Source of the DNA: Geosiphon pyriformis
Taxonomy: Eukaryota; Glomeromycota; Glomeromycetes; Archaeosporales; Geosiphonaceae
DNA length: 64,000 nucleotides
Assembly: GCA_016748015.1 (NCBI GenBank)
Contig: JAAOMT010000429.1
Coordinates: 248,001-312,000 of the forward strand
Direction: 5' to 3'
The translations under genes and the position numbers were made by a program. The notes below the pieces were generated by a model. It was not told where the DNA came from and searched no databases. It was given only the letters and a program-made list of their open reading frames with translations. Positions 1-13,272 of this stretch are shown in pieces; the stretch's first letter is position 1, and each line of letters opens with the position of its first letter.

Positions 1-418
1 CTTAAAGTTTTATGGTACTGGATAATTAGTACAAAATTTAAATTAGGCAAAACCAATAAAAAAAAAACAATTAAATGTGATTTTTCATTGTAAAAATAAG
101 AGAAAGTGTTAAAAACTTCATTATCATATTCTAAACATGAAATCTAAAAATATGTTACATTCAAAAGCTTAAAAAACTTTTTAACAGTAAAAATCAATAA
201 TTTTGTCTACAAAAACTTTTTCAAGGGACTTAATTCTTGTGCATTGATTTAAATATTTTGATTCAAGTATTGTTAATTATTAGCCAACCCCATAAATTGA
301 TTTGATTACAAATCGTTATTTTTAATAATTTAATGAATGTTGAAAAAAGTAAAATGAGATAAATAAAAGCATGCCATTGCTAGCTCATCAATCAAAAACT
401 GGATAAACTGGCAGCATA
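1..418. other. AT-rich spacer, no gene seen
   Basis: Low-complexity A/T-rich DNA with no coherent reading frame, RNA gene or repeat that I can recognise. Confidence 0.6.
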
Positions 419-1060
419 GTGTTCTCTTCGGTCAATTACAGACTTAATTCTAAAGTTTACACGGTGATAATGACTAAAAGACATACTGAAGATTTAAGAA
501 ACCTCATGCCTCAAGAATGTACGAATATTCTGGCCGTGCTGAAATACAATATTGAAAAGATTAATAATGTTTATCATCCTTGTAGGGATTTTTTAGAGAT
601 CCTATCGGAAAATTATCCGGAGCCAATGAACCGCTTCACTTTTATGTGCGAGTAGTGCTTAAGTATAAAGAAAAGTAGGGTAATGTAGAAGTTAAACGTA
701 AACCAGCAGAGCAAATGAGACAGATTTCAGAAGCCCTACAACCTCATCAAGATAAAGTGATTACAGAAAATTCAAGATAATGGCTAAATTGTAGAGTGAT
801 TTGTGGTTCATCCTCATTTCCCTAAAAATAAATTATCTAACAAATTAATGCTATGAATCCCAAAACTTGAGCTGAGCTGCGAGAAATGTTAAAAGAGTTA
901 ATGAAAAAGATGGAGATGAATGTTTGTTACGATCTCGTTTTTAAAATTATGCTAGGAGAGAGGTTAGAAAGAAAGAATATGACAAAAAAGAAGTAGGAGT
1001 CCCTAATCATTCAGAATCTGAGATTACGGTGATTATGTATCTTAAATATGAAGGGAAAAG
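419..1060 (+). pseudogene. Degenerate coding relic, family unknown
   Basis: A 78-codon open frame (419-655) has mixed, non-low-complexity residues, including HTEDLRNLMPQE. Beyond its stop, short protein-like stretches continue in shifting frames to about 1060, for example AELREMLKELMKKMEMN near 870-920. GC content is higher than in the flanking spacer. That combination suggests a decayed gene or transposon ORF, not random sequence. I do not recognise the family. No start or splice sites were resolved. It is followed directly by dispersed repeat family 1, so it may be the coding remnant of the same mobile element. Confidence 0.3.
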
Positions 1061-1092
1061 ATGAGTGGATGCCGAACGAAGCTAGACTTACT

Positions 1093-1790
1093 CCAAGAGG
1101 TTATAAAAAATATGTACTTTATCTCACATTTAGAATTAACATTAAAAATTTTATAAAAATTCATTGAGTAGGCTGTTATCTTAAGATAAAATTTTTCAAA
1201 CGAAAATCTTTTTATCCTATTGCTTATACTATTGCTAAAAGAGCAAAGAGTATTATAAATTAACAAAATTGCCGTGAATTAGATTAATAAATTTTTATTT
1301 TTAATTAATAGTTTATAACTATAAATAAACAAAGATTAATAATTTAAATTTTTTTATTTGAAGACTAATATAATTAAAAAAAATTATTTTTGATAAGATT
1401 TTACTGAAAATTATTATTATAAATTGAATTTATAATATTTAATGAATTTATTTTTAATCATTATATCGTATATTTTTAAACAATTCAATTAGGTTAATTG
1501 GAACTTTTTCTTCAATATATGATTTGTTTAGTTTCTCTCAAAGATTTGTACCAATAAAAATGAACTATTTTTTCCTGGGAAATAAAATCTCAATAATGAA
1601 AATTCTTATTGATTCAAAAGGTCTAATCATCAAAAACCGCTTAATTTGGATACATGTAAGCTTTTATAAGAATATAAGCATGTCAAATGTATCATTGAGT
1701 TAACTTTTATTTTCAGGTGTTTCTCAATCACAAAATAATATTTATATTGTAAGATTTTTTGCAAAACCATTTATCAAAATCTTAATAAAA
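1093..1790 (+). repeat. Dispersed repeat family 1, copy A
   Basis: About 1093-1230 resembles 50628-50770 (shared core TATGTACTTTATCTC). About 1290-1790 resembles 33545-33990, with shared stretches such as TAAGCATGTCAAATGTATCA and AATTAGGTTAATNGGAACTT. All copies lie in the same orientation. No ORF is conserved between copies, so this is probably an LTR, UTR or other non-coding part of a mobile element. Boundaries are approximate because they were found by eye. Confidence 0.6.
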
Positions 1791-4700
1791 AATTCAGAAA
1801 ACTAAACTCAAATGATCCAGAAATATTAAACTGTGTACATTATTTTTCAAATGGATTAGAATTTTTAACTTAAAAACTGAAGAAATTGATATTTCGATAA
1901 AATTATTTAAAGTTTACTTTAAATTTCACTAATATAAATATTATATCATAAAATATTGTTTTAATGAATAAATAAAATTTTATTATTTCTATATTTCAAA
2001 ATTATGATTTTTTTAATTTTGTATTATTATTAATATTAATATTCAAAGTAATATTTAAAAATTTTAATAGAATCACAACATTTATTAAAAATTAATGCAG
2101 CAATTTAGTTTGTAATTTTATAATTTATAATTTATATTTTGGTATTAATAAAAAAGGTCGCAAATTTTTTCAACGTAATTTTCAATTAAAGTGAACCATC
2201 TGGTTTGATTTTCCTGAATTGAATGATTTGGCATTTATTGAAATTTTTTTATTCATATATAAGGTAAAGGTTTTTGAGAGTTTCCTGTTAATGGAAATTT
2301 TTAGTAAAAAATAGTAAAGAAGAAATAAAAATTTATTATTTAAGATTGGGGAAAAATTTGAAATACTTTTTTGAACATTGAAAAAACCCGAGTTCACAAG
2401 TACCAAAAAATTATGACAAAATTAATTTTAAATTTAAGTCATTCAAAAACTTTTAATATTAATTTACCTTAATTTACAGCAAATGGAGATATTTTTAACT
2501 TATTATATACCGTATTTTTAGAAAATAATAAATTCTTTTTTTATATAAAATATAGATAATATTATTAAATTTTTTCGATTTTGGAATTGTACTAATTTTC
2601 AATTCATTGTTCTTAATTTTTAAATATTATGGTGATTCTTTAGAATTTTATTTAGAAACTTTAAATTTTCAGCTGAAATTATTTGTTTTACTACATTAAT
2701 CTGTGCATAACTAAATTAATATATTCTTGTTTTATTTGCGCAAATCTTATTAAAAAATTATAACAATTAATATGGCTTGTAAAAGTGTCGAGAAATTCGA
2801 TCGCTCTAAAAGTAGTATAAACACTTATTTAATAATCAACAAAAAACTGAAAACTCGATTTTTTTTGCATTTAACCCTTTCTTTCTCAAGAAAAAAATCT
2901 CAGAATTTATCAAATGAATATTTTTTCTAAATAATCAATGATTCAAAATTAAAGAATCAGATCCAATAAAAACACCATATTTCCGGATCAACAACAGAAG
3001 TAATATTTCTCTTCCAAAATTATTTAGAAATTCGAAAAAACGGATTCTAATTTTTTCATTTATAAAGCAAAGACTTGATATAAATACTATCCTTTTTTTT
3101 TTATAAGTCATGAATGTTTTATTCTTTATTACAATGAAAGATAAATAGTTTTTTGAATCTTAATTATTAGTGCCAAGAATATTTTAATACTTTTCATTAC
3201 ATATTATAGGTTACATTATTTTCAGAGAATGTGAATATGATAAAATGTTCCTTGATAATGATTTTGAGCTTTGATTTTTTTGTGTTAGAAATTAATTTCT
3301 TTTGATATGATCGATAAAAGCTCTGATCTTTTCTAGAGACACTTGAGTTGCCACAATCAAAAGAAAAAAACTTGGATAAAAGCTATTTTTTTCACTACAA
3401 TTTCAGAAAACTAGAATTCTAGGTGTAAAAAATTACGTTTAATCTCAAAAATGATTCAAAAATTTTAAAAGTAAAAATTCCTCTGACATCTATGTTGTCT
3501 TTGCAACATCATTTAAATTTTGAAGGAGAAATAGAAATATCTGACATATTTTGTTGAATGGAAAAATTACAAACTATGATATGATATGTGAACCAATCCA
3601 TAACATCGTCGCCTAAAAAGCGAACTTTGTGTCATGATTTAATGATACTAAGAAGACTTGGCAAAAAACTTTATTCTCAACCATCTTCTTCTTTTTTTTA
3701 ATAATAAAAGTTACTCGAGTTGATCCCAGTTTTATATAACCTTTTTGAAAATTCTCTTAAATCACTTTGTTTTTGCCCCAATTTAGTTAATTGGCTATCT
3801 TAAAAAAAAAAATTGTTTGTAAACTTGATTAAACCTGCTTAAAAAAATTTTATTCTAAAAAATTACTCAGTTCTAAACAAATGCAAACAAATACGGAGAT
3901 GTATAAAATAATCAACAAATTTTATTATTAATCTTTTAAAATTTGAAATTGCTGCTTCAAAAAAACATAATGGTTTTTTAAAAAATTGTTTGACATTTTT
4001 TTTTTTTTTTGAATTCGAAATTGAATTTTACAATCATCATAAATACCCAATAAAGAAAAAACAAAATCATTAATTATTAAAACACACATAAAAAAATTTG
4101 AGTTAAATTCTTGAAAAATATTTTTCAAGTACCCCATTTTCTTTTTCTAAAAAATTGTTTTTTAATTAATATGTATGCAAAAATAATTTGGTTCAATAAT
4201 TCTCAAATAAATTTATATTAAAGTTTCAAAATATTATTATTTACTCAATGAAACATATTTCCAAATTCAAATAATTTTTTTTATCCCATTATAACATATT
4301 CGAACTTTTTGAAAAATTCAAAAAATAAAAGCTTATCCAAAGTTTTCTCAGTTTTTGTATTACAAAGACAGCCCAATTATGATTTCCCAGTAAATGAAAT
4401 AAATACACTCTTATGCAAACTCTCTTCTCAAAAAAATTATTTTTCTTTAAAGGTTATGAAATACAAAAGGAAAATATGTTTAAATTTAATAAAAAAAGTA
4501 AAAATTTTTAATTCCACTGTTTGGCAGTTAATCAATGCTTAAGCTTTGAAATGCAATAAAAGAATTAAGCTATCACAAAAATTTTTTTAAATCCCAAATT
4601 CTAACATATATGACATAAGTAATTTAAGAGAAAACTCATACTTTTAATAAAATACTCACCTTTAAAATCAATCCAGACAAACCTGTAAGTTTCAAGAATT

Positions 4701-5085
4701 TCATTCTGCCCTTAACCTAATTTGTGAAAATCTTTTTTGAAAACAAGCTTTGAACTTCAAGCTACAATATTTTTGAATTTTATAACAGCTATATACATTA
4801 AATAACAAAAGATTTCACTTTGAGGGTACTGAGTTCCAAATTTTAGAGTACAAAAAAGTACAAGTATAATAAAATACAAGTTGATGATAAAAAAAAAGGC
4901 TACCTGAAAATTAGTTGCTATTATTTGAAATAAAATAGGGAAGCTTAGCAGCGATTTTGCCGTAAGCAAGTAATAAAAGATATGACGAGTAAAACTACTC
5001 CCGATAAGTAGAATATCTAAGTCAAGAAAAAGTGTTGGTTTTCCTGGCTTATAATTTGAACGGGATTTGTTTGATTTACGAAAGC
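1791..5085. other. Intergenic, AT-rich, no gene supported
   Basis: Long A/T-rich spacer downstream of the minus-strand GATA gene. Several short open frames are present on both strands, but all are lysine, phenylalanine and asparagine-rich products of base composition with no motif. The part just before 5086 will contain the 3' UTR of the GATA gene. Confidence 0.5.
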
Positions 5086-6630
5086 TCAATAAGGCGAAAA
5101 AGCTTGAACAGGAGATTTACGTGGTAGTTGAACAGGAGTTTCCAGAGCAGGACTGATTGGACGGGGATAACCATTTTGTCTTTGAAATAATCCGCACTGT
5201 ATCATTTAAAAAACTTTGAAATTTTAATATTTGTAAAAATAGATTATTTTCTGTTAATAAATTATTCTTCAACAACCTTTCCACAAAGGGATATCCCGCT
5301 GGGACTTTTCCAACATGGTACATTACGTGCGCCACAATTGTGGCAGGTAATATCACTGTCGCGGCGTTGTCCTCGCATTAATCTAACGGTACCATCTGGT
5401 GCAATTTCTGTCGGTCTTTGGACGCCTTTATTCTTCAGACTATAGGTAGTGATTAATTCAAAAATGACAAAGTTTTGGTGAGAGGCTTGACCAAAGGTTG
5501 CGATTTAAAGTTAGGACCTCGAATTAAACATACTATAATCCACAGGCGTTGCATAATAACGCCACTCCCTGAAGATCTCGACGCCAAGCGGGAGTTTCAC
5601 GAACTCCACAATTGGAACATTGAGCGACTTCATCTTGCCTTAGGCCATTAATTGTTTGTGCTGTAGATAATCCAACTTGGATATGGTCTAACTCACTCTT
5701 ACGACCACGTTTCTTCTTTGATCGGTTTGAAATAGTCAGTGAGGTTTGATCATCAAACCGTAAAAATTGCGAATATGAAGTCTGGTTAGCTGCTTGACTA
5801 GATTGTTCGTATCTGCATGGGATTGAATTTGAATTGAATGTGATTGTAAGACCATTGTCAAGCAGAGCATTTGCATAATATTGGGATTCTAAAGACCGAA
5901 GCATTGTCCCATCATGATCATAGTAATTGGTAGACGGCTCGAGCACTGCGCCCCAATAATTAGTATTTTCATTGTTGCTCTCATGATTATTTTGATTAAC
6001 AATATCGTTCGAATTCATCATCGAAGGAGTACCAGATGATTGGTCATCCGATCCAAGTGAAGGATTGAAACCGAAAGTAGTCATCGAATCTATGACACCA
6101 GCATCGGCGATGATTGAGGAGACTGGAATGTTAGTCTCATCGTAATTTCCTCCGTAGTTATCTTCTCGATTGAAATATGTTTCGTTCTGGTTAACATAGG
6201 AAGTGTGTTCTTCATTTTTGGCTGAAGAAGTCTCGGTAAAGTTAGAATTATGGATCTCGAAATAGTTGGATTCGTCAGTATCTGAATTCCAATTATCAAT
6301 ATCACATGAATTGTTGTTTTCTGATCTAATAAAGCTCCGATCATAAGTATGTAAATCGGTCGACTGAGGGGAATCATTTCTAGTACAGTAAAGATTTTGA
6401 CGGGTATTGCCATCATCATCTGATACCGGGAAGAAAGATTCATTGTTGTAGGAGTGAACACCAGATGCCATATTATGATTTTCCAGTTTGGTATTAAAGT
6501 AATGATGGTCTGAAGAATCGGATTGAGACCAAGGCTCGTAAATATTTTGTGGAGAATTAATGGATAGATCAACATCAAATGCGTCAATTCCCGAACCGTT
6601 ATAATAGTCCAATGTTGTTTCGTGTGACAT
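5086..6630 (-). CDS. Two-finger GATA-type zinc-finger transcription factor 1
   Basis: Predicted nuclear DNA-binding regulator of 456 residues. Model: exons 6630-5534, 5439-5277 and 5196-5086, with introns of 94 and 80 bp bearing GT-AG ends; the frame is preserved through all joins. The N-terminal 300 residues are Asn/Ser/Asp-rich and probably disordered. A basic KKKRGRK patch near residues 305-311 could be a nuclear localisation signal. Finger 1 (about 338-363) is C-X2-C-X18-C-X2-C with the GATA signature TPAWRRDLQG, followed by LYLKNKGVQRPTE. Finger 2 (about 398-421) is C-X2-C-X16-C-X2-C with a PCW core. Intron 1 sits just after finger 1's last cysteine and intron 2 inside finger 2 (LCGK|CGLF). 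It ends after a short Pro-rich tail. It is paralogous to the plus-strand gene at 43050. Family assignment is firm; target genes cannot be inferred. Confidence 0.9.
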
Positions 6631-7906
6631 CTTTGAATTACAAATTATGTGAAGACAGGAAAAAACAATTTACTACTTTTAAAGCTCAATAAACTTACCA
6701 AGACTAGCAGACAAAAATCGATAAAGTCTAAGATAGGTTGGAAAGTACTTGATACGCTATTGCCTCAAAGGCAAGAATAGCGGGAAATGTTGTTGAATTT
6801 TTTCTTTAATATTTAATAGTTGAATAAGTTTTTCTAAGTTAAAATTTGAGGATAAAAATTTATTGAAAAAACCTGAGAATAATACTTGAATAGGCGACAA
6901 GGACCTTTTTTATGGCTCCTTTTCACAAACTTTTAATTTTGTACAAACTAAGAAAGTGCCAGTAAGTGAGCGCTTAAGACTAATGATTTTTTACAAAAAA
7001 TTTGTTATCATTAAATATGTTTTGCATTGAAAAAAGAACCTGGAGCAATCACCTCGTCAATCAAATTAACCGTACACATCGTGTATTTCAATTTGCTGTC
7101 GCTGAGTAATCGGTTTAAATTGATTGGTCAGCCAAGATTGATGCATTTTAACCAATATCAATGTACCCGGGATAGAGTTGCGTAAATTTTGGTTTTTTTT
7201 GAAAAGCTTGTGAAGTCAAAAGTCTGGTGATACAATTTATTTGCATTTTTTTTTCAATCGGTCATTGATTTTTATTATGATTTATCATAATTTTTTGTCT
7301 TACGATCATAATAATAAGTTATTACGATGATGACTGAAAGAAATATTTTCTTGAAATTTTATGAGTATTTTATTGAAGAAGTAAATGGGAAGGGTAAAAT
7401 ACACTATTCAATTTTCAAAAATTATGGATAATGGAAAATCAAGAAAAAGAGATCTGATTATTTTGAGGTCCTCTTAAAGTTCACATGTCCAATTTGAGAC
7501 AATTTTTTTTAAATTACGTTTAAAAAGTTTAAATAAAGAAAACTCAAAAGTTCAATTATATAATTTTTGACTTTTCTCAAAAAAATAATGAATCAAAAAG
7601 TTTTACATTTTATTTAATTTATGGCTAAAGAAAATATAGGTCATTTAAAGCTCTAGTGATTTACATTTTAATGAAAGGACACCAAAAGAAAGAACAGGAA
7701 ATTTGTTAAAAAAAATTTTTTTTTTGCTTTTAAAAAATTAGATTAGAATAACTTGATGTGATCCAAGTAATAAAAATAAAAGAATTATAAATTTTTATCA
7801 GCTCAATGACCAACTTTGTTGGCTTTAAATATAAGCAAATTGATTGACACAATGAATTTATGTGCACCTAAATAAAATTGTTATCCCATTTCGAAAGATC
7901 TCATAA

Positions 7907-7932
7907 TTATTATTATTATTATTATTATTATA
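7907..7932. repeat. (ATT)n microsatellite
   Basis: About eight tandem ATT/TTA units in the spacer between the GATA and lipase genes. Confidence 0.9.
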
Positions 7933-8986
7933 TGATAACCCATTTATTGATCAAAAGTGTCTCAAGTGAGAAAAGAAATTGGTCCTTTTGGTTTTGGCGT
8001 TGCAGTATTTTGAATTCTGTTCAATTTTAGATTTACTGGCGGTGTTCGAAAATCATATGTGAGATAATCATTATAGCTGAATGCTCAAATCCAAATTTGG
8101 CTAGAACAGGGCAAAAAACTGATGAAATTATGCAGGATCCAAATAAAACTGCATGTCGATTATGACAATTTTTTTGTTTGATGGCAGGAAAATCGCTATT
8201 TATTTGGTCGTTAAATATAGAAATCTCACAGTACACAAAAAATAACATAATGATAACAAAATTACCAAAAATACAATTTTTTATGCCCTAAATTTTATTT
8301 AGAGTTATCTTGTCATCTTTCAGATGAAATTTACATTCTGTTATATTATTAGTTAAGTAGAGCAAAATGGAAATTCATTATCATTTTGAAAAGAAAAGAA
8401 AAAGAACCATATTTTCTTAACATAACTTGTTTTGGATTTTTATCGTAATTACCATAGATTGGATTCAGAAAAATTGGGAAAATTTTTTTTTTAGAGGTAT
8501 AGCGAACTACCCTTTATTTTGATCACAATCTCCAAAGACATTAAATAAAGCCCAAAGTGAAAATCTTGCCAAAAACATCATTATGGTAAATAAGAATTGA
8601 TGATTTGCTTTTTCAGTATTATTTTTTTTTTTAAAAAATTAAACAAAGTAAGGGTCTTTTGAAAGTTAAATGTAAAACAAACGGAAAAATGAAATTCATC
8701 TTCTCTGCCGCTCCCATCAAAGAATATATTTAATTTTTGAGCTCTACTATATATAAGTTAAAGCTAAAATTAAAGATTCTATTGGCAAAAATAACGCATA
8801 TAACAAATGAGTTTTTCATTGTAAAGTATGGTTATTTTTTCAATTGAAACAGTATTTGGAATAATTTTTAGAGGAAAGAATTTAATTTAATTTAATTTAA
8901 TTTTCTTAAGCATATATTATTTGATGAATGCAAAATGTGGTTAAAAAAACAAAACAAAATAAGAGTTTTTTATTATGAAAAACATT

Positions 8987-9032
8987 TATTATTATTATTA
9001 TTATTGTTGTTGTTGTTGTTGTTGTTGTTGTA
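8987..9032. repeat. Compound (ATT)n-(GTT)n microsatellite
   Basis: A run of TTA/ATT triplets changes to TTG/GTT triplets. This compound trinucleotide repeat is non-coding. Confidence 0.9.
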
Positions 9033-11499
9033 GTTAATTTTGATTTTTTTCAATTATTTTTATAATTATAAATTTAAACCATTATTTAATTGAAATATTT
9101 TAAAATTTGGAAAATAAATTAAAATTTTTAATGATAATGAAAATATTTTTATTAATAATAATAATAATAATTTAAATTGATAAAAAAAATTTAATTTTAA
9201 TCATTAATAATATTATAAGACAAAAAATAATTTATTTTAAATTTAGAATTTAATATTTAAATAATATTTCTATTAAACAATTTTTACATAATAATAATAA
9301 TAATTTAAATTTTCAATCAAAAGTTTTTATTAAATATAACTATCAATAATAATCAATATTAAAATAATAATATTATAAAAGAATTTTATTAAACTCTTTG
9401 AAAAAAATTTTGTAATTTTAATAAATAAATTTGTTTTTAAATATCTAAAATCATTTTTGATATAATAATAAAATTATTTTCCCAAAAAAACTTACAAATT
9501 GTGGATTTTTTTCCAAGTCTTTTATTTTTTAAGGTAGACTGACCATATTATAAATCTAAAAAGATATACATAATAGTATATTAAAATTTTTTTTTTAGAA
9601 ATACAAACTTTTGTTTTTTTGTTAAATTTTTAAATTCTTATCTTCAAATTTGTGTGTTTTATCTGTTTGCTTTGGAATAAAAAATTAAAAATTCTTTATC
9701 CAGCATACATTTTAATCCGTCAACAGGAAATATAAAACTTATTAATTATTTAAAAGGTAATTTGGTAATATTAGGGGTATTTATAAGTTAAAATTCGAAA
9801 GAGACTCATAGAACAGGGTTGCGAAAAAAATACCTATCTCATCTGTACAATTATTATTGATACGGATTATTACGTTTTCTTACGTGGTAAAACTTTATAA
9901 TTTTTTTTTATCTACATTATAATTTTATTCTCGTTCATATTTTCTTATAATTAAAAAAAAAACCTCGTCATTGTTATGCTACTTAATGTTCCTGATGACA
10001 TAATTGAACAATTCGATTTAAAATAATGTTTACAGGTACAAAGTTTTATATATATATAATAATTGATTATCTAAGCCCCTCTTATAAATTTTGTTTTATT
10101 TTTTGGATTGTCATTTTTTCAAATTTTATTTTTCAAAAAATCCCTTTCACGTTTAGATATTTGACCTCTATTTGTAGCATGATTGTAAAAATCAAGTATT
10201 AATTAATTATCATGTTAAAGCAAAGATTTTTTAAATTGAGATGAGATTTATCTAATTCTCTTATGAGTAGTGGAATACCAAATTAATGGATTAGTCATCA
10301 ATAAAAAGGGGACATCAAAGACACTTGAATCTAATAACTAAGAGACCAACACAGAGTTTAGGTCTTTTAGAAATTAATAAATCTCTTAATTAGGATCAAT
10401 TCCATGGTAAGCATGTAGGACATTACATTTGAAAAATCAAATATGACAGATTTAGTTTTACAAATTTTTTAGAGATAAAGTTTTTGGCAGTAATTGTTGC
10501 CATGATTTTTAACTGAGTAGAATTAGTTTTTTTTTTTTTTGATAAAAAAACTTTGCATTAATTAATATCAATTGAGATAAACAGAGAATTTAAACTCAAC
10601 CATTTCTAATAAAAGATTCATTCAATATGAATGTAATAAGTTACTGATCGGTGGTATTTTCTAGATCAAATGGAGTTTGATAGAGCGCATTTTGTATCTT
10701 GGTGTTATATTTTCATGTCCCATTACGCGAGTTTAAACGCTGAATAAATGTCGCGTTTTTAAATAAAAAAAATTGTTTTACTATTTTAATATGTTGCTTA
10801 AAAGTATGAATATTACTAGATATAATAGATCTCCAAATGTTAATTGGAGAAAATAGAATTTCCAGAAGAATCATTTGATCCTTGCTCAAATGAATTAAAT
10901 CTCATAATTTTTAGCCTTAAGCAGAGAAATTTTTATTTTGGATATGCTTAAATCTTGAGAAGCATCTTTTCATGATGTAAGTTATCCTTGGTTAAAAATG
11001 TACGATATCAAAGATTTTCTTTGGAAAGAATGTGTGTGTGCAAAATATTTTTAATTTAAAAAAGAATTAGAATTATGATCAATATTATAAAGTTTGTAAA
11101 CTTAAAAAATTTAAAAATCTTTTTTAAAGAAATTCCATATGACTTTATTCCGAGAATTTTATAATTTTTAAAAATTGCTCATGAGAACAATCACGAGTTG
11201 AAAATTTCTGACCAATTTTTATTTTAAGATTTACTTAAAAATTTTTGGATTAAATATATAATAAAATTAAGTTTGATTGTTATACAAATTTTTTTAAGTA
11301 AATATCGATTTTAAATTTTTTTTAAAAAAAAGAGTTAACAATCTTTTCTATATAATATTTTCTTAAAAAAAAAAAAATTATACTCGGTCTTTTAATCTAA
11401 TTATAAAAATTCAAGAAACTTAAATTAATTTAAATTATATTAAATATTTAAATTCCCTTTGTCATTTAAATAAATTTTTTTTTTGATTTAAAAAAAACA

Positions 11500-11512
11500 C
11501 CCCCCCCCCCCC
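11500..11512. repeat. Poly-C tract, 13 bases
   Basis: Thirteen consecutive C in otherwise very AT-rich DNA, immediately after a run of A. The opposite strand is G13. Confidence 0.95.
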
Positions 11513-12037
11513 ACCAATGTTTTCTAGTACTCTTTCGATTAAAATTCATAAAAATTAAGCCTATTATCATATGATAAGATATTAGACTAAATTATTAATA
11601 TATAAATTGAAAATTGCAACGTTTCGTTTTAATAAAAGTATTTATAAATTCAATCTTGCTTCCAAAGTATTATTACTCGGGGAATTTTTTTTGCATTATG
11701 ATTTAGAAATAAAAATATAGAAATTGAAAAATTTGATGCTCCATTTTTTAGATATCACCCAATTTAGCTAATTCAAAATACGGAATAATATCCGAAAATA
11801 ATAACGTCAGATCATTTTGAAATCAACAAATAATTTGGAAATAGATCTTTTGGTATCCTTATTAAAAGCATACAATCCGATTTTCATTTGGGCTCATTAA
11901 ATAAGAGCGAGAATCATGACATCAATATATTTTTAGAAGATTATCAGTAAATTTACAAAATTCAATATAATTTATCTACCCCAGATTTTGTTTTAAAAGC
12001 AACAACATTAAACTCCCTTTGGTCTCATTAAATCGCA

Positions 12038-13184
12038 ATGAATATTTTAAAACACAATCAAGGTTCATCTTTAGCATGCTTTGTTCCTTTAGATAAGCTG
12101 AAAATACTTCAGATATTGTCGATATATTTTTTCCTGATGATTTTCCTGTCGAAACCATTTTTCAAATCAAGCCCTGAAGATGAGCTTAAAATCTCTTTGA
12201 ACGACTCTTCAACAGATATTAACAATTTTTTTGAATTACTCAATAGACGAACTTTGGATTCTAAACCAAAATTAACAGAAATAGAAATTCGGGATATAGA
12301 ATTAATAAATTTTCTAAAAAGAATGGCAATCTATGCTAGAGAGGCCCGTTGTATCGCTGTAGAAAACAAGAAATCGATGAAAGAGTTTGCAGGTAAATAT
12401 CAAATTCTTTTTAATTTTTAAAACTTTTTTTCAAAATTTTATGACTAATTGGTAGTATTTTTGCTTTCTATATTTTGGAAGCTGATTTCAAAGTAATAAA
12501 GCTCTTTCCAGACTTCCATCAAATTGTTGTATATACAGCTGGCGTTGATTCAACCGTAAAGGGTTTCAGATGGGATCGTCCAAATACCCTCATCCCATAT
12601 TTGAAGTTGAATATTGGAAAGGTTAATGATTTCTGGTTGAATGTTTATCTTAAGCATGAGGAAAGATTGATTAGTTCGGTTGAGAATAAAATTAATAATT
12701 TGAGGGGCAAGTTTCAAGTTATTTTTACAGGACATGATGTTGGCGGAGGTAATTTCTCTTTTTCGAATATAGTCATATAACCCAAATTAACAAAAAAAAA
12801 AAGATGATAAATTTTGGTCATACTTTAGTATATGCAATGTTTGCTGCTCTAGCATTCAAAAGGAAATATCCTTCAGCAATGACAAATGTCGTGACTTTTG
12901 GATCACCACGTCCAGGAGATCAAGTTTTTGCTCGAAATATCAATTCCATATTTCCAGATCTGTATCGTGTAGTAAACATGAAGGCTTGGACACCGCAACG
13001 TCCTATACCTGAATATGATTATCGACATCCTCACACAGAATATTTGATAACTGATGAAAATTATGAATGTGATTGCCTAAACTCTTTTGGTTCCAAACTC
13101 TATAAATGTCTTCCTGTTACACACCATATCAAAAGATTCTCAAATGATGAAATCGATATCATAGATGAAAACCCGGTATTTTGA
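12038..13184 (+). CDS. Class-3-lipase-like membrane-anchored protein 1 (probable pseudoenzyme)
   Basis: Alpha/beta-hydrolase of the fungal lipase_3 type, 325 residues. Model: exons 12038-12392, 12482-12748 and 12829-13184, with introns of 89 and 80 bp and the frame kept throughout. A hydrophobic stretch near residues 22-38 follows a basic N-terminus and looks like a signal anchor. The nucleophile-elbow strand VIFTGHDVGG is present, but its central position (residue 204), normally Ser in G-x-S-x-G, is Asp. Downstream are the usual TFGSPRPGD strand and a THHIKRF segment near the C-terminus. The Asp expected after the strand ending in VVNMK reads Ala-Trp. It therefore probably cannot hydrolyse esters by the usual triad, though lipid binding remains possible. 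Both introns match positions and phases in the paralogue at 48873. The stop codon lies 17 bp before a T homopolymer and assembly gap. Confidence 0.82.
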
Positions 13185-13199
13185 AAAAGAAATTTAGAA

Positions 13200-13201
<2 letters not shown>

Positions 13202-13272
<71 letters not shown>

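Larger units (their letters stand above)
6631..12037. other. Intergenic 5.4 kb between divergent genes
   Basis: This spacer lies between the 5' ends of the divergently oriented GATA gene 1 and lipase-like gene 1, so promoters of both should be in it. I see A/T-rich DNA with several microsatellites and a poly-C tract. A minus-strand open frame at 8033-8248 has ordinary residue composition but no motif and was not accepted. No RNA gene was recognised. Confidence 0.5.

Noticed and set aside
6090-6587. 165-codon minus-strand frame inside GATA factor 1
   Set aside because: A shadow of the Asn/Ser-rich N-terminus read in another frame.
8033-8248. Minus-strand 71-codon open frame
   Set aside because: Its composition is ordinary, but it has no motif, no splice partners and no neighbouring coding signal. 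A chance frame cannot be excluded.
12550-12735. Minus-strand frame opposite lipase-like exon 2
   Set aside because: Antisense shadow of a well-supported exon.
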